Shown here piece after piece: positions 1-11,536 of a DNA stretch of 64,000 bases. Numbering within the stretch: the stretch's first letter is position 1; the number at the start of each line of letters is the position of its first letter. The DNA is from Owenia fusiformis (Eukaryota; Annelida; Polychaeta; Sabellida; Oweniidae). The position numbers and the translations under genes were made by a program. The notes under the pieces are model-generated. The model was not told the DNA's origin and did not search any database. It was given only the letters and a program-made list of their open reading frames with translations. The stretch lies in contig CAIIXF020000005.1 in the NCBI GenBank assembly GCA_903813345.2, positions 18,789,375 through 18,853,374 on the forward strand, written 5' to 3'.

Positions 1-714
1 AGAAAGGCTATCAAACATAGAACAATCATTGTATGGAGAATGAAGTGATTAAATGTAGTAAGCAAATAATTCCATTTGATTTCACCCATTGTATTTGTTC
101 AGCGAACTATTAGAACCCACTCTGTTATACTAATTTCTAATTAATTTCTAATTTATACTAATTGCCATGCATTGATTTTCCTGTAAGTGAAGGGTAATAA
201 ATGCTCATTTTAACATTCATATGTGTTTGTAAATAATATATATGCTTTAAATTATATATTTTATTTTTTTAAATTATATAATTCAACTGATCTGCTCCGG
301 TTACGTTCCCAGCTCCGGTTACGTTCCTAAGTAATATTTTTAAAACTTTTTTTTTATTAAACAAATCAGAGTCGTGTGAATCAGAAAAAACAGAATTATT
401 CAATAGTATAAGGACTATTCTGTACTTTTTTCAAAAGTCTATACTTAAATGTTGTAAAAAGTTATAATCGAAAAACCATCTTTCGGAGTAAAGTCCGACT
501 GCGCCGATTTCAATAACTTCGTACTTGATCAGAACTGGGTTCCAACAGAATTCCTACAAACTCATGAATGAAATAGCCATTGCATGGAATACTTACTTTT
601 GTCAAAATCAAAGTAGAACTCTAGTTAAAAAATATATTGTGCTAAATTATTGCCATTTCTTAGTAAAATGTCGTTCTCCGGTACGTTGCCAAAATTATTC
701 GATGGTACCCCGTG
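1..714. other. AT-rich intergenic sequence, no gene seen
   Basis: No convincing coding sequence is visible. A short tandem repeat with a 17-bp unit containing CTCCGGTTACGTTCC occurs twice around 293-327, and a degenerate third copy sits near 676. The 64-codon frame at 525-719 has no recognisable features. From about 715 the sequence becomes homologous to the foldback-element interior described below. Confidence 0.5.
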
Positions 715-1800
715 GATAAGCTGTTACTTAACCAAACATATATGTCTACTTAAGATGGATCATTTTATGTCTTATCTTGATACTGATTTTAAATAGATTC
801 AATTTCAGAAACTTTCAGTCTAATGTATTACAATGTATTATGAATTCTCTACCTTTTCAATATATTGAAGCAAAATTAGATAGTTATAAAAAAGCAAGAA
901 TCAAAGGTCATCAGTACTTTTTAAAAGTAATGAGCTGCAAATAACTGGAGTTCCAGAAACATATCTATCTCCAAGTTTGCTTATTTGGAATCCAACTTCA
1001 ATTAAGGAACTCCATTGTAAAGAGTGTAATATCGCTCCAACTTTGGAAATTCAGAAAGTAAAAGTATTAGAAATATCTTATAGAACTGTTTTTGTTAACA
1101 TTTTTTGTCTTTTAGTGCAGTTGTTGTTGCTCCTTTCTACCAATTCTTGAGAAGGAAATAAAATGTCTTTCTGAACCTTGTTTGAATACAAAGGATTTTT
1201 TGGTTGATTTTAAAAAAGTATTCAAAAAAGTAAAACAAAACCCCCCCAAAAATAGATAGAAATCAAGATCAACCTTTTATTTCATTAACAAGATACTTTT
1301 TCAAAATCAACCAAAATTTCCTTTGTACAATTACAATATTGAGAGCCCTAAACATGTTGTATTTATGTCGTTTTGTTCCAATGAGGTTCAGAAAGATGTT
1401 TAATTTCATTCTTAGCATATGATACCAGGAACAAAAGAAGTGTTTGCTGTGTTTTCTAAAACAATATAGAGAAATGTATATAAATTTTTTTCAAATTATA
1501 TTGATACCATTCAAAAGATGACCATTAAATTGATGATGTGTAATATTTTTAGAATTTTTTGATGACCGATTTTAGAGAAACGTGTGTTCAAAATGTTCAC
1601 CATATTGATACCAATCCTCTACAGGTTCTCCTAAATATCCAGGACGTCAACTCTACAGTCTATATGGAAAGGTTAAACTTTTTGTGACTATGATAACAAA
1701 AAGATCAATCTTTATAATTTTCACATATTTTGTTTTACATTGTATATCAGATAGACATTGAAGTTCTGCCTAAATAAAATCTGGCTGTTCTTGAATTTAA

Positions 1801-2117
1801 CCCTTTCACGACGATGGGCTCCATATGGAGCCCTATTATGTAATACCTTTCAGGACGATAGGCTCCTTTTGGCACCATAATTTTTATTTATATACATCGA
1901 TTAAATGATGATATCTCCAGTTCTATTCAGTATTTTTACACCAAATTTTGACAAGTTGTTCTAATACGATAGTCCTTACTAAAAAATGTATTTCAGTGAT
2001 AAAATTCAAGGTATAGGTCCCTGGGCATAGGTAATTTTCAGTTTTCCCCTAAAAGCTGCTCTTACTTATCCGTCACCAGGGCCATCATTTTCCTCTTATA
2101 TTCACGTCGGGAAAGGG
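1801..2117. mobile_element. piggyBac-like miniature element with TTAA target duplication
   Basis: TTAA lies immediately on both sides (1797-1800 and 2118-2121). The ends are inverted: CCCTTTCACGACG on the left and CCCTTTCCCGACG as the reverse complement of the right. A perfect palindrome GGGCTCCATATGGAGCCC lies just inside the left end, and a related GGACGATAGGCTCC subterminal repeat follows. The homologous place in the second foldback copy (16194-16197, opposite strand) is a single TTAA without the insert, which directly shows insertion with TTAA duplication. TTAA targets and CCYTT-type ends are hallmarks of piggyBac. At 317 bp it is non-autonomous. Confidence 0.85.
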
Positions 2118-2406
2118 TTAAAGTGTTATGTAAACACGATAACTTAATGGCTATTAGATGACTCTTCCACCTACACCAGTCCAGTCTATACCATTAAACG
2201 TGCAATAAGAGAAGTTGATATAAAAGGTCAATATGATTATGTTTTAATTTTCTCTGTACACAACTTATATTTCCATGTTTTAAATCACATCTAAATGAGG
2301 TTTTATATAAGATTCATCCTCAGTGCTATCAACTCATGAAAGAGAATGGATCAAGATGAATCTTAAATGATTAAAATTTACTTTAAAATAGTTTACATAC
2401 TTTAAC

Positions 2407-2800
2407 ATGGATATTTCAAAATGGGAACTGGGGACTGGGGTCCAACTTAGAAGATACATACAAATACATATACTAGTATACACAAACATAGATATCTCAA
2501 ACTGGGAACTGGGGACTGGGGACCTTCTTAAAAGATACATACAGATACATACATATATATCACATATAGATACCTCAAACTGGGAACTGGGGACTGGGGA
2601 CCAGCTTAGAAGATACATACAAATACATACATACATATTATATATAGCATATAGATATCTCAAACTGGGAACTGGGGACTGGGGACTGGGGACTTTCTTA
2701 AAAGATACATACAAATACATACATATTATATATAACAATATAGGTATCTCAAACTGGGAACTGGGGACTGGGGACCAGCTTAGAAGATATATACAAATAC
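2407..2800. repeat. Minisatellite in foldback arm (copy A)
   Basis: Five units of roughly 75-90 bp, each with the core CTGGGAACTGGGGACTGGGG after a GATATCTCAAA lead-in. AGCTTAGAAGATACATAC and CTTCTTAAAAGATACATAC variants alternate in the spacers. One unit has an extra GGGGACT. The same array occurs in both arms of the element at 14517-21452. Long reading frames across it on both strands arise from the repeat, not from a gene. Confidence 0.9.
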
Positions 2801-3088
2801 ATACATATATAACATAACATACAATACACATATATCTCATAAATTAAAGCATATTCATAGATATCTCAATGTAGGATATTCATGAATTATTGTTATTTAA
2901 TTAACATATTCTATGCCAACTAATAAATTAATTGTTATGTATCTACTGTAGTTCTATATATGTATCTAGTCTATCTAATTAACATATTCCATGATTGTAT
3001 ATATATCATACATATATATAAATACATATAATAATGTATGTATCTATCTAATTTGCATATTCTGTGCAGGTTAACATGGCCCATAAGC

Positions 3089-5401
3089 CGAGAATTTGAG
3101 TCAACACAGGGGCTTTATGCAAACTACCTTCATGTTAGGTTTAACATTGTACATTCCTAACCCACTCTATTCTTCTCAAACCAATATACATGGATGGTGC
3201 AAGCCTTGACCGATCTGTAAGCAACATTAGCTGTTAACTCAGGCTTATTGTGGAAACCATAATGGGACATGATGCTTGCCCAATGAAAAACATGATTAGA
3301 GTTGTTATTGACCATTAATTTGATTAATATGCTTCCAGGTTCCATCACCCAAGTGTCTTTGGCTTTACTTGTGGCTATGATCTGGGGACAGCTGTTTGCT
3401 TGATGAGATGTAATTGGGGGCCATGCAGAATCAGCTACTATGCATGATGTATCAGCCTCAACTACAAATCTACTGAACAGTGTAGAATCTCAACTTTCCA
3501 ATTAATACGCACAAATGTCACATTTAATTTTTTGCAAGCTATTGAGCATAGAATAACTGAAACCTTGTAGATCAAGATGCACAAATGCACCCCTGCCCCG
3601 ACAAATACATCATTTGGGATTTCAGTCAAGGAATAGAGTGGACTGCCTTTCAAGGAATGACCCAAATACATAATAGTTCTAACTTTTTTTACCATTTATT
3701 GACCAATCAATATCTTGTATTTGGATTGAAGAACTAACAATGAAAAGTATTATCCATTAAATAAAGAATTTGACTTTACACATTTAAGGAAATGTAAGTC
3801 CCAAAAAATGAAAATGTAATATGTTGAATGTATAAACAATAGGAGGATGTTTATATTCTTGTTCTTGGAATAGATTTCCTAGTTTTACTGTTATTGCAGT
3901 AAGTGTTCTTAAATGATTCAGAATGCATTTTATCATAAAGTGATATTTTTGTAAAAATCTTAGTGAATGAATGAACGCTGGACGTGATTTTATATTTCAA
4001 AGTGTGTTCCTTTATATTTATTGATAGAAGCTATGTTATCATTCCAATTCTCGAACATGTACATATATATTGTAGAATATAGGCTACAGGGTGAAATAAA
4101 AATGTTGTACCCAACCCCAGAAAAAGGGTAACTGAATGTTCATACTTTTGGCCCACCCTATACATGCATTAATACTGAGTTATTCAGTATTTATTCAGTA
4201 GTTATTCCCAAGTGCTTATCATGGTAAAGAAATTGTGAAAATAATCTAATAATTCATTGTAATTTAATAAAATGTTGTACAAATACAATTATTGAGATAT
4301 GACTTTTATTATGTAAACATGGTAAACAACTTAGGTAATAAAGTTAATATATCAACTTTATAGAAATATTTTATGAGATGGGATATTTAAGTTATACAAG
4401 TACATTGTAGATCTGATTTTTGTTGAATTGCGATCCTATAGTGCAAAATAATATATAAGTACTGTCTTCAATTTACATGATGTGTGTTTTGTGTTTGTAC
4501 ATTCCATATTTAATTCTGTTCATATAAAGTGCAGTGTATATTGTAAAAGAGTCTTGTATTGTTGAAACTATTTTAAGAATTTATTTCCAACAGTGATCTC
4601 TGGTGCGGTATAAATAGTCGTTATGTAGTTTAGCTCATTTATAGACTAGGTGTAATCTTTGCTTCATTCTTTGGCTTCAGACAATCTAAATATTCATCAC
4701 TACACATTATATTTTCTAATTGATTCTCACCTTTTACCTTTGACCCTTCATTTTGAAACCAGAACCCTTTAAAGGAGTCTTAAATGAGCTTTAATATTCT
4801 GACTACCTTGTACCTCACCAGTCAATGCTAAAATTGTTTTTTAAATTACTGTTTCCAACAATACCCCTTACTTTATATTTACTGTTCTGCATGCTGATGT
4901 GCATATGTCTTAATTTTAGTTTTCTTGATTAAGAAAATCATGATTTAAACAAAATTACATGTTTCGTGTTATGCATTATCACAATGTTTGGTGCATAGTT
5001 AATTTCTTACTGGTATCTTATTGGCTCCTGATAAAAAGATGTGTATGCAATGCATTACTTATGACAGTTCTCTGCCATTACATACTGTACTTCTACTTAA
5101 TTTGGAGGATTTGTTGTTTTGAACATTTGGCAGAGTTTCAATATCACAATGCACCAATGGTACTAATTACATGGGAATAAAATTACCTGGAAATTTGGCA
5201 GACTATGAGAATTTGGCAGATGCGCCAAATTAAAATTGCTGCCAAATTAAGTAGAAGTACAGTAGGCGTATGAATTGCTAGTTATCAAAGAAGCATGCAG
5301 GGCCAATGAAGAACAAAAATACAAAACTTAACTAAATCTCATTGACAGAACTTACAGATATGAATTATAGAGAACAACATTTTTGGCACATTGAATTTTG
5401 G
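3089..5401. other. Intergenic region downstream of the 831-residue gene
   Basis: No coding sequence is supported. A short stretch at about 4094-4162 begins CAGGGTGAAAT and ends GGCCCACCCTA, resembling worn mariner-type termini. The 3' untranslated region of the minus-strand gene at 5402-7897 presumably starts here, but no polyadenylation site could be assigned with confidence. Confidence 0.45.
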
Positions 5402-7897
5402 CTATTTACTTTTACTAGCAATATTGGCACCTTCATTGATAGTAACAGTTTTCTTTTTCAAGCTTGATTTTCTTGGGTACGATGCCAATGCTGATGGCGC
5501 CCTTGTTGGTGAATCAGTTAGTCGAGTGGGTGATCCTCTGACTGACTCATCTAAAGGGGCCTTGGTAGAGTCATGGGGTGATGTCAATTCACTATTTGAT
5601 TCATCTTTTGTAATACAACTAGCGTCACCAGTAAGTAGTTTTTCAGGTGGTGGTTCATTCTGAGTAGGATTATCACTGCCAGCTATTGTAGCATCCACAT
5701 GTTTAGGCTTCTTGTCGATACTTGTATTGTGAGTGTCTTCTTGACCTATTGTTGGCTTAACAATGTATGCCATGCCTTCAATAACCTTGAACTTGGGTTG
5801 ATCAGTGGCTTGGATAGTTGTGTCTACAGCAACCGAAGAGTCAGTTAAAGTTAGGGTAGTACCATCAGATCTCCAAGAATAAGAGCTGAATGTAGAGTCA
5901 CGTCCAGTTTTCTCACTTTTTGCATCATCATTTGTGTCAACAGCTAGCAAGTCATTTGTAGGTATCGGATCACTTTGAGTTGGTTCATCTTTGTCATTTG
6001 TAGCTTGGGGTGTTTGTCCACCATAGCATGATTCAATGGTTAGGATTTCACCAGGTTTTGTGAGGTGGTATGAATGTGTGCGGAACTCATTGATTTTCTC
6101 TTCGAGTGTCATTGTGTTATCTCTGCTTAGGATATCATAAGTGAGATGTTTAAATGGGCCAGTACCATTAGATGGATCAGTGGTTGGATTCTTCAGATGC
6201 TTTGGAAGGGGCTGAACAATGTCAGTGTCTCTGTTTGATGGGGGCCATTTGTGAACCAAGCAGCTTTCACGAAATTTAGGTACACACCAGTAGGTCATAT
6301 GAATGTTAAGGTTCAGTCCATACGGCCACACCGTATCATGTTTGAGCATCATGTCATTCTCCAGTATATCAAGTTCATGTGGTTCAGTGGCATTAACAAA
6401 GCAGAAATACCACTCATCTGATGTAGTACATAGCAACAGGGTTGCCAGGTGACAATAATCGAGCCTTCCGATGAGGCAATCAGAGATCAAGACGCGACAG
6501 AACTCCAGGATATTATCAGTTTGGCCGACATAACGGAAGTATGGGATTTTCTTATGTTGGAAGCAGAAAACACCACTTTCAGCTATTCTATCAAACAGTG
6601 GTGTGCCAGTAGGGTACCATTCCTCTGCCTTCTCGAGCAGTAGTTCACGGAAAATTTTCAGATCAAGTAAACCAGGGTTAAACTTATGGAATGCTACATC
6701 CTCACTATGGCCCCACCAACCACTACCAAATCTCATATTTTTCCTGAATGTGTTATAGCTCTCTGGATCTTTAGAGGTAAAAGATTTTTGGTGGAATTCA
6801 TAGATTTTCTCAAGCTTTTCAGAGTCATTTTCCATAAATGCTACATCCCGTGATTTTATCTCTCTTACCAGATCATACATGGTTTTGACTTCTCTGTCAT
6901 ACCCCTGGAGGCCCCTTGGTATCCCACGTAGGATGAACTTAGCAAATACTGGATAGTCAATGTCTTGTAGGGTCTTAAGAATGGAAGCAGTGAGTGGGGT
7001 GAGATCTGCATTAGATGCTCTTGATATAGGTCTATCATCAGGACCAGATGTCATTGGAGGCCATCGATGTGACACACAAGATGTCATCAAATCATTCATT
7101 ATCTCCTTTTGGATGACTAACTCCATATTGGCTCCATATGGCCACAAAGTGTTATACTCAAGGATTGTGTCATTCAGGATTACATTGTGACGGTCAGTGT
7201 CACCTATTGGCAAAAAGAAAAACTCCCAATCTGTTGCCTTGGTGATCAGTAACAAAGTTTCAAATATTTGGTATTCTAGATTTCCAGAAAGTGCACCATT
7301 GATATGATTTTGGCATGTCTCAAGAATGTTATTCCTGGCGCATCCTGCAAACCTTACGTATGGAATATGTTTATGTTGAAAGTAATATACTCCTGGAGTT
7401 TCAATTTTAGTCCCAAATTCTAAGGATCGATCCTTAACATTGTACCATTGCATGGTTTTAAATACAAGAATTTTCTTAAATGTGTCTAAACGTGTTAAGG
7501 ACCCTCTCCCTTCAAACACAGTTTTTGGATTAGCACCCCACCAGCGACTATTCAATTTTGCATGCTTCATATGAGCTACGAGTTCAGTACCCTGTTTTCT
7601 GTTCAGAATCTTTTTATGAAGTCTGTGGATCTCCTCAATAGTTTTCCATTCATCATTTTCAAATGACTCGATGTGTGACATCACTTGCCTTGCCAAGTCC
7701 TGGAGGGAAGCCTCATCATCAGTCAGTGAAGTCTCATCTTGGCCAAAAAGCATCAATTTACTCGAGTGCCCAAAATCACTGAACACAGATCTGCCTGAAT
7801 GAGGACGTGAAATTGAGGAATTGGGTCGAGGAGATTTGGGCTCGGGTAAAGAGGTCCTAGATGATGATCGTGGAGGTATTGAGATGTCAGCAGCCAT
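5402..7897 (-). CDS. Duplicated-unit protein with GIY-YIG-like signature, family not recognised
   Basis: A single uninterrupted 831-residue reading frame, starting at the ATG at 7895-7897. Residues 1-60 are Ser/Pro-rich and probably disordered. Two related units follow, about 64-281 and 337-553. Each has, in order, an EIHRLH/KIYEFH-type helix, a WWG motif (119-121; 394-396), an aromatic-rich core, a GVY/GVFCFQHK strand (169; 442), a TLWPYG/TVWPYG motif (250; 522) and a closing HRWPP/HKWPP. In unit two, GVF is followed 11 residues later by YVGQTDNILEFCR, the spacing and pattern of GIY-YIG domains. In unit one the second half reads RFAGCARNN, so it is likely degenerate. Residues 600-831 are low-complexity and acidic, with a basic KKK patch near the end. 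No signal peptide or membrane segment is seen. The GIY-YIG link is inferred from a short motif; nuclease activity is not claimed. An intronless gene could be a retrogene or may have introns only in its 5' UTR. Confidence 0.85.
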   Translation of the reverse strand: MAADISIPPRSSSRTSLPEPKSPRPNSSISRPHSGRSVFSDFGHSSKLMLFGQDETSLTDDEASLQDLARQVMSHIESFENDEWKTIEEIHRLHKKILNRKQGTELVAHMKHAKLNSRWWGANPKTVFEGRGSLTRLDTFKKILVFKTMQWYNVKDRSLEFGTKIETPGVYYFQHKHIPYVRFAGCARNNILETCQNHINGALSGNLEYQIFETLLLITKATDWEFFFLPIGDTDRHNVILNDTILEYNTLWPYGANMELVIQKEIMNDLMTSCVSHRWPPMTSGPDDRPISRASNADLTPLTASILKTLQDIDYPVFAKFILRGIPRGLQGYDREVKTMYDLVREIKSRDVAFMENDSEKLEKIYEFHQKSFTSKDPESYNTFRKNMRFGSGWWGHSEDVAFHKFNPGLLDLKIFRELLLEKAEEWYPTGTPLFDRIAESGVFCFQHKKIPYFRYVGQTDNILEFCRVLISDCLIGRLDYCHLATLLLCTTSDEWYFCFVNATEPHELDILENDMMLKHDTVWPYGLNLNIHMTYWCVPKFRESCLVHKWPPSNRDTDIVQPLPKHLKNPTTDPSNGTGPFKHLTYDILSRDNTMTLEEKINEFRTHSYHLTKPGEILTIESCYGGQTPQATNDKDEPTQSDPIPTNDLLAVDTNDDAKSEKTGRDSTFSSYSWRSDGTTLTLTDSSVAVDTTIQATDQPKFKVIEGMAYIVKPTIGQEDTHNTSIDKKPKHVDATIAGSDNPTQNEPPPEKLLTGDASCITKDESNSELTSPHDSTKAPLDESVRGSPTRLTDSPTRAPSALASYPRKSSLKKKTVTINEGANIASKSK

Positions 7898-9965
7898 TTC
7901 TAACTTTAATTTGAATCAATAATCTGAGGATATTTCCTTCTGTTCAATCGTCATCAATATTAAATGTATTTACAATATTAAAGTCATATTCAACATCACC
8001 ATTTTTCATGTTCTATAGTTTAAGTCCATCCAAGCGTACACATTTTGTACATTTCTTTGACTGACATTCACCAAGGCGATGGTCTGTTTCTGCAGTTGTT
8101 ATGGTAACACATATGTTTGTATTTACCTGGAATTAAACAGATTTCTAGTATATTTCATACAGTGAGACAGTTCCTTTAAATGTTTAGTTCATAGTGACTT
8201 AAATAAATTACAAAATAATACTAGTATAAACTAAAAGATCTACTGTAAGTAGCATTTGTGTGCTTTAATAACCTTTATCAATCATCTTGATTTGTAAAAA
8301 GTATTTAATGAATAAAGTACACATACAGGAAAATAATTTATTTCAATACACATTCAAACAAGGTATAATGTTGACAACTCACTGTTCCATACTTCAATTT
8401 TCTAGTACAATCACAACACTATTAGATAGTAAATAATGATACCGATGTTTTGTATTTGTATTATTACCATGACATGTTATCAGTTCATCTTAAAAAATCT
8501 TGTTGTTGAATTTCAAAAAGCACATTGAAATATACATGACATTATAAAGGTGAACTTTTCTATATTTTTCATCAATAACATTTCCATTGATGTTTTACTT
8601 ACCTTTATAATTAACTAATTGCAATTTCCTTTGGCCATTTCTCTCTATCGCTGTATATAGCAACCAGTAGAAGTCTGAAATGCTTTACCTCCTAATAACA
8701 CAAAATTGACTGTATATTAATCAATACAAGGTGAACCTCTACCTCTTAACTCTATTGACTAAATAGAACCATCAAATATTGGTCCTATATGACTAACAAT
8801 ACATTCTCTCTGTGTAAATTTACCAAGTATTTTTGTTTGCCGATAAATCTGATGGTTTAAAATTGATTGTTCCGAGAGCTATTGACACAACAAAAAGATC
8901 AGAGTAATCTTAAAAGAATTCAAAATTGTTTTGTGAAGTAATCTTTTGTTAATATGTAATACATTTATGGATAACAACTACATCTAAAAGTTAATCTTTA
9001 ATAGTTTAAAGGCTTAGTCTAACATACACTGTAGGGAGATATTATAGCTACAATAATCTCAATTTGACTTCACTGCCATCTTTAGATTGGCATAAAAAGT
9101 TAAATGACCAATATGGTTTAAGGATTTAAGTCCTGTACTCAGTGCAATGTGGATGACCAATCCTTGAAGTTGTTAATTTCCAAAATTTGCACAAGATGCT
9201 TGCATCAAGTGTTAATTTTAGAAAACAATGCCTGAAAGGAATGGTCATTCCACAATGCATTGTGTCTTGGGCTTTAATTCATTTCAAAATAGTTCCTACA
9301 ATATCACTTAAAAGATATGAAATGACTTGAAGAATATATTTTCAAGGTAACCTTTTGCAAGGGTCACTTTTGTTTGTGTCAGTCAGTATCATAGATTGTC
9401 ACAATGACAACAATGTAACACTTAAAGCACGTAGATTCTTATTCCCTATGATACCATTTATAGAATTTTACTCAAACATACACTCATCAGTTTATCGGTT
9501 TCATTAGTTTCAAGGCCAGTTTCAATAGAATCTAGAATGAGTGACCTAAGATAAATTGTTGGTTATATTACGGAATGCAGTTATGGGAAATAGCTTGTTC
9601 TGATTGGCTGGTATTGGACACACCTTGCTTAGCTATGTGTGAATTCAGGTTTAACTTAGTTTAACTTGAATTACTATGGTAAACTATCTAGTAGTTATAG
9701 CAGAATCAGATGATGGACTTTCAATTGTTGCTCCTTGAGCAGAGGTCCTAGACACATGAGGCATACATTTTGAGCCATTTGACAATTGAATTTGAGTCAT
9801 CACCAGGACACAGACAAACCATGGCTTTTCAACTAGAGAATTGAAAGCCCATGGACAAACTAACAAATGAATGGAAGAACTGATGGAAAGATGAACCAGA
9901 ACAACGGCAACGCCAAAGCGTAGCGAATCCCATCGAACAGAAATAGCTGGCATTTTTACAAACGA
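7898..9965. other. Upstream flank of the 831-residue gene, no gene seen
   Basis: AT-rich, no reading frame with coding character and no recognisable repeat. The promoter and any 5' UTR of the minus-strand gene should lie here, but no specific element could be identified. Confidence 0.4.
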
Positions 9966-10945
9966 AATACAGGGTGTCCCGAAAGTATAGCAAATATCAT
10001 AAAATAACACACATAAGAAAGTTGTCATCAGAAGAAGTAATATGCTTTTTTATAGTATTCACATGGCAAATATGAACAAAATCGCTCCACTACTTTTCGA
10101 GTTATAGTAAAATACTTTAAAATGGTGGCCATTTTTCAAAATGGCCGCCTTCTACCAAAAGTGTCATTAGACAGTGTGCCATGCTTATATTATTCACATA
10201 CCAAATATGAACAAAATCGCTGCACTACTTTTCGAGTTATAGTAAAATACGTTAGAATGGCGGCCATTTTTCAAAATGGCCGCCTTCTACCAAAAATGTC
10301 ATTAGACAGTGTGCCATGCTTATAGTATTCACAAACCAAATATGAACAAAATCGCTCCACTACTTTTCGAGTTAAAGTAAAATATGTTAAAATGGCGGCC
10401 ATTTTTCAAAATGGCGGCCAATTTTCAAAATGGCCTCCTCCTACAAAAAGTGTCATTAGACAGTGAGCCATGCTTATAGTATTCACATACCAAATATGAA
10501 CAAAATCGCTCCAATGCTTCTTGAGTTACAGCAAAAATCGTAAAATAACGTGTAAAGGCCGCCATTTTTCAAGATGGCTGCCATGTGCTATTTTAATATC
10601 TACATTTCTAGCTTTATCAATGTCCTATATAATTTTTTTACATTTAAAACATATTGCTATCACAGTTTTACATATTGCACCTAAATTACTGTAAAATCAG
10701 CACTAAAATGGCCGCCATTTTGAAATGAGCGGCCATTTTGAAAATCGGCTTTTGAGCAGAACTTCTATCCCCATAGGGTATATGTGTACAAAATATGAAC
10801 AAAATCGGGCCTACGGTATTTGAGTTATTGCCCGGACGGACAGACGGACGGACGGACGTACGTACGTACGTACGGACGTACGGACGGCCGTACGTACGGG
10901 CGGACGGAGGCGTTCCCTATATCCCTCCGAACTTCGTTCAATGGG
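9966..10945 (+). mobile_element. Non-autonomous element with about 135-bp internal tandem repeats and GACG tail
   Basis: Four similar units containing CAAATATGAACAAAATCGCT begin their shared core near 10068, 10202, 10337 and 10492, and a diverged fifth lies near 10793. Units also share AAAATGGCGGCCATTTTTCA and TGTCATTAGACAGTG. The element ends in a (GGAC/GTAC)n microsatellite at about 10838-10905 followed by CTATATCCCTCCGAACTTCG to about 10945. That terminal segment recurs, inverted, at 60985-61037. The left boundary is uncertain; an ACAGGGTGTCCCGAAAG motif at 9969 may be it or may belong to another element. No protein is encoded. Confidence 0.65.
10838..10905. repeat. GGAC/GTAC simple-sequence tract
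   Basis: Tandem tetranucleotides GGAC and GTAC with minor variants, forming the penultimate part of the element that ends near 10945. A shorter GTCC tract adjoins the related terminal fragment at 61024-61037. Confidence 0.85.
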
Positions 10946-11108
10946 ATAATTAGTAGATTTGATTACCAATGCTTGCTGCTATTGTAATCATTAATGCAAT
11001 TGTATTTTGTATTGGATTTGGATTGATGGGGGTGGACCTTATGGTGTTTCATTACAAACACATCACATGTTCATGTCCCTGAGTCACCTCCAGTTGAATA
11101 TAACACAT

Positions 11109-11398
11109 TATTATATCACTATCTAGCTAGCGACGGTATGATTGGTCAAAACCGGGTCACATGTCGTGGGATATCTGGCGATATTCAATGGCAATACTAA
11201 TCAGATAAGACAACCGTGAGATATCTAGCGATATCCCACGCTCCCGGGAATTTTCAAAGAATTTGTTTTCGTTCAGTGTAAATAATTAAGATCAATGTAA
11301 GTCAAAATGGCAGACGAACCGAGTAGATTTAATGTATTTCAATGTTAACCTATGACTTAATAATATTAGGGATGTTTAGCTAGACAGTGATATAATAA
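11109..11398. mobile_element. MITE-like repeat with TTATATCACT termini
   Basis: Left TTATATCACTATCTAGCTAG (11111-11130) is the inverted counterpart of the right TAGCTAGACAGTGATATAA. The interior has a second inverted motif, ATATCTGGCGATAT / ATATCTAGCGATAT. At about 290 bp it is non-coding. It is directly followed by the hairpin at 11399-11536, which may be part of the same structure. Confidence 0.55.
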
Positions 11399-11536
11399 AA
11401 CAAATATTTCACTCTATTTTCGGTGAATACCTGTAGCACTTTCACAAGGTGATATTCCACTTGCCCTTCGGGCTTCGTGGAATATCACTTGTGAAAGATG
11501 TACAGGTATTCACCTCAATAGAGTGAAATATTTGTT
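11399..11536. repeat. Long imperfect hairpin
   Basis: Two arms of about 60 bp are inverted around a short loop containing CCCTTCGGGC. The left arm starts AACAAATATTTCACTCTATT and the right ends AATAGAGTGAAATATTTGTT. This looks like a foldback MITE or the internal part of one. It lies about 350 bp beyond the GRPEL1 stop codon. Confidence 0.7.

Larger units (their letters stand above)
715..3088 (+). mobile_element. One-ended copy of the minisatellite foldback element (copy A)
   Basis: Positions 715-2210 match, in reverse complement, 16093-17480, which is the interior of the complete element at 14517-21452. Positions 2405-3088 carry the same minisatellite and the same terminal sequence CATGGCCCATAAGC that end that element. 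The opposite terminus is not present, and the inner half of the long arm (seen at 15305-16092) is replaced by unrelated sequence at about 2211-2404. This copy therefore looks truncated or rearranged. An extra segment at about 872-1223 is missing from the other copy, and a 317-bp TTAA-flanked insertion sits at 1801-2117. No transposase reading frame is visible. The class is inferred from the complete copy. Confidence 0.75.

Noticed and set aside
2334-2840. 168- and 136-codon frames on opposite strands
   Set aside because: They are translations of the foldback minisatellite, giving repeated SPVPSSQFEIS or WELGTGDQL peptides; the same happens at 15086-15325 and 20652-20891.
3157-3695. Two small minus-strand frames as a hidden gene
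   Set aside because: No shared splice logic, domain or homology could be seen; left as intergenic.
5391-5663. Plus-strand 90-codon frame with a hydrophobic start
   Set aside because: It lies antisense to the 831-residue gene; 6449-6643 and 6960-7190 are likewise shadows.
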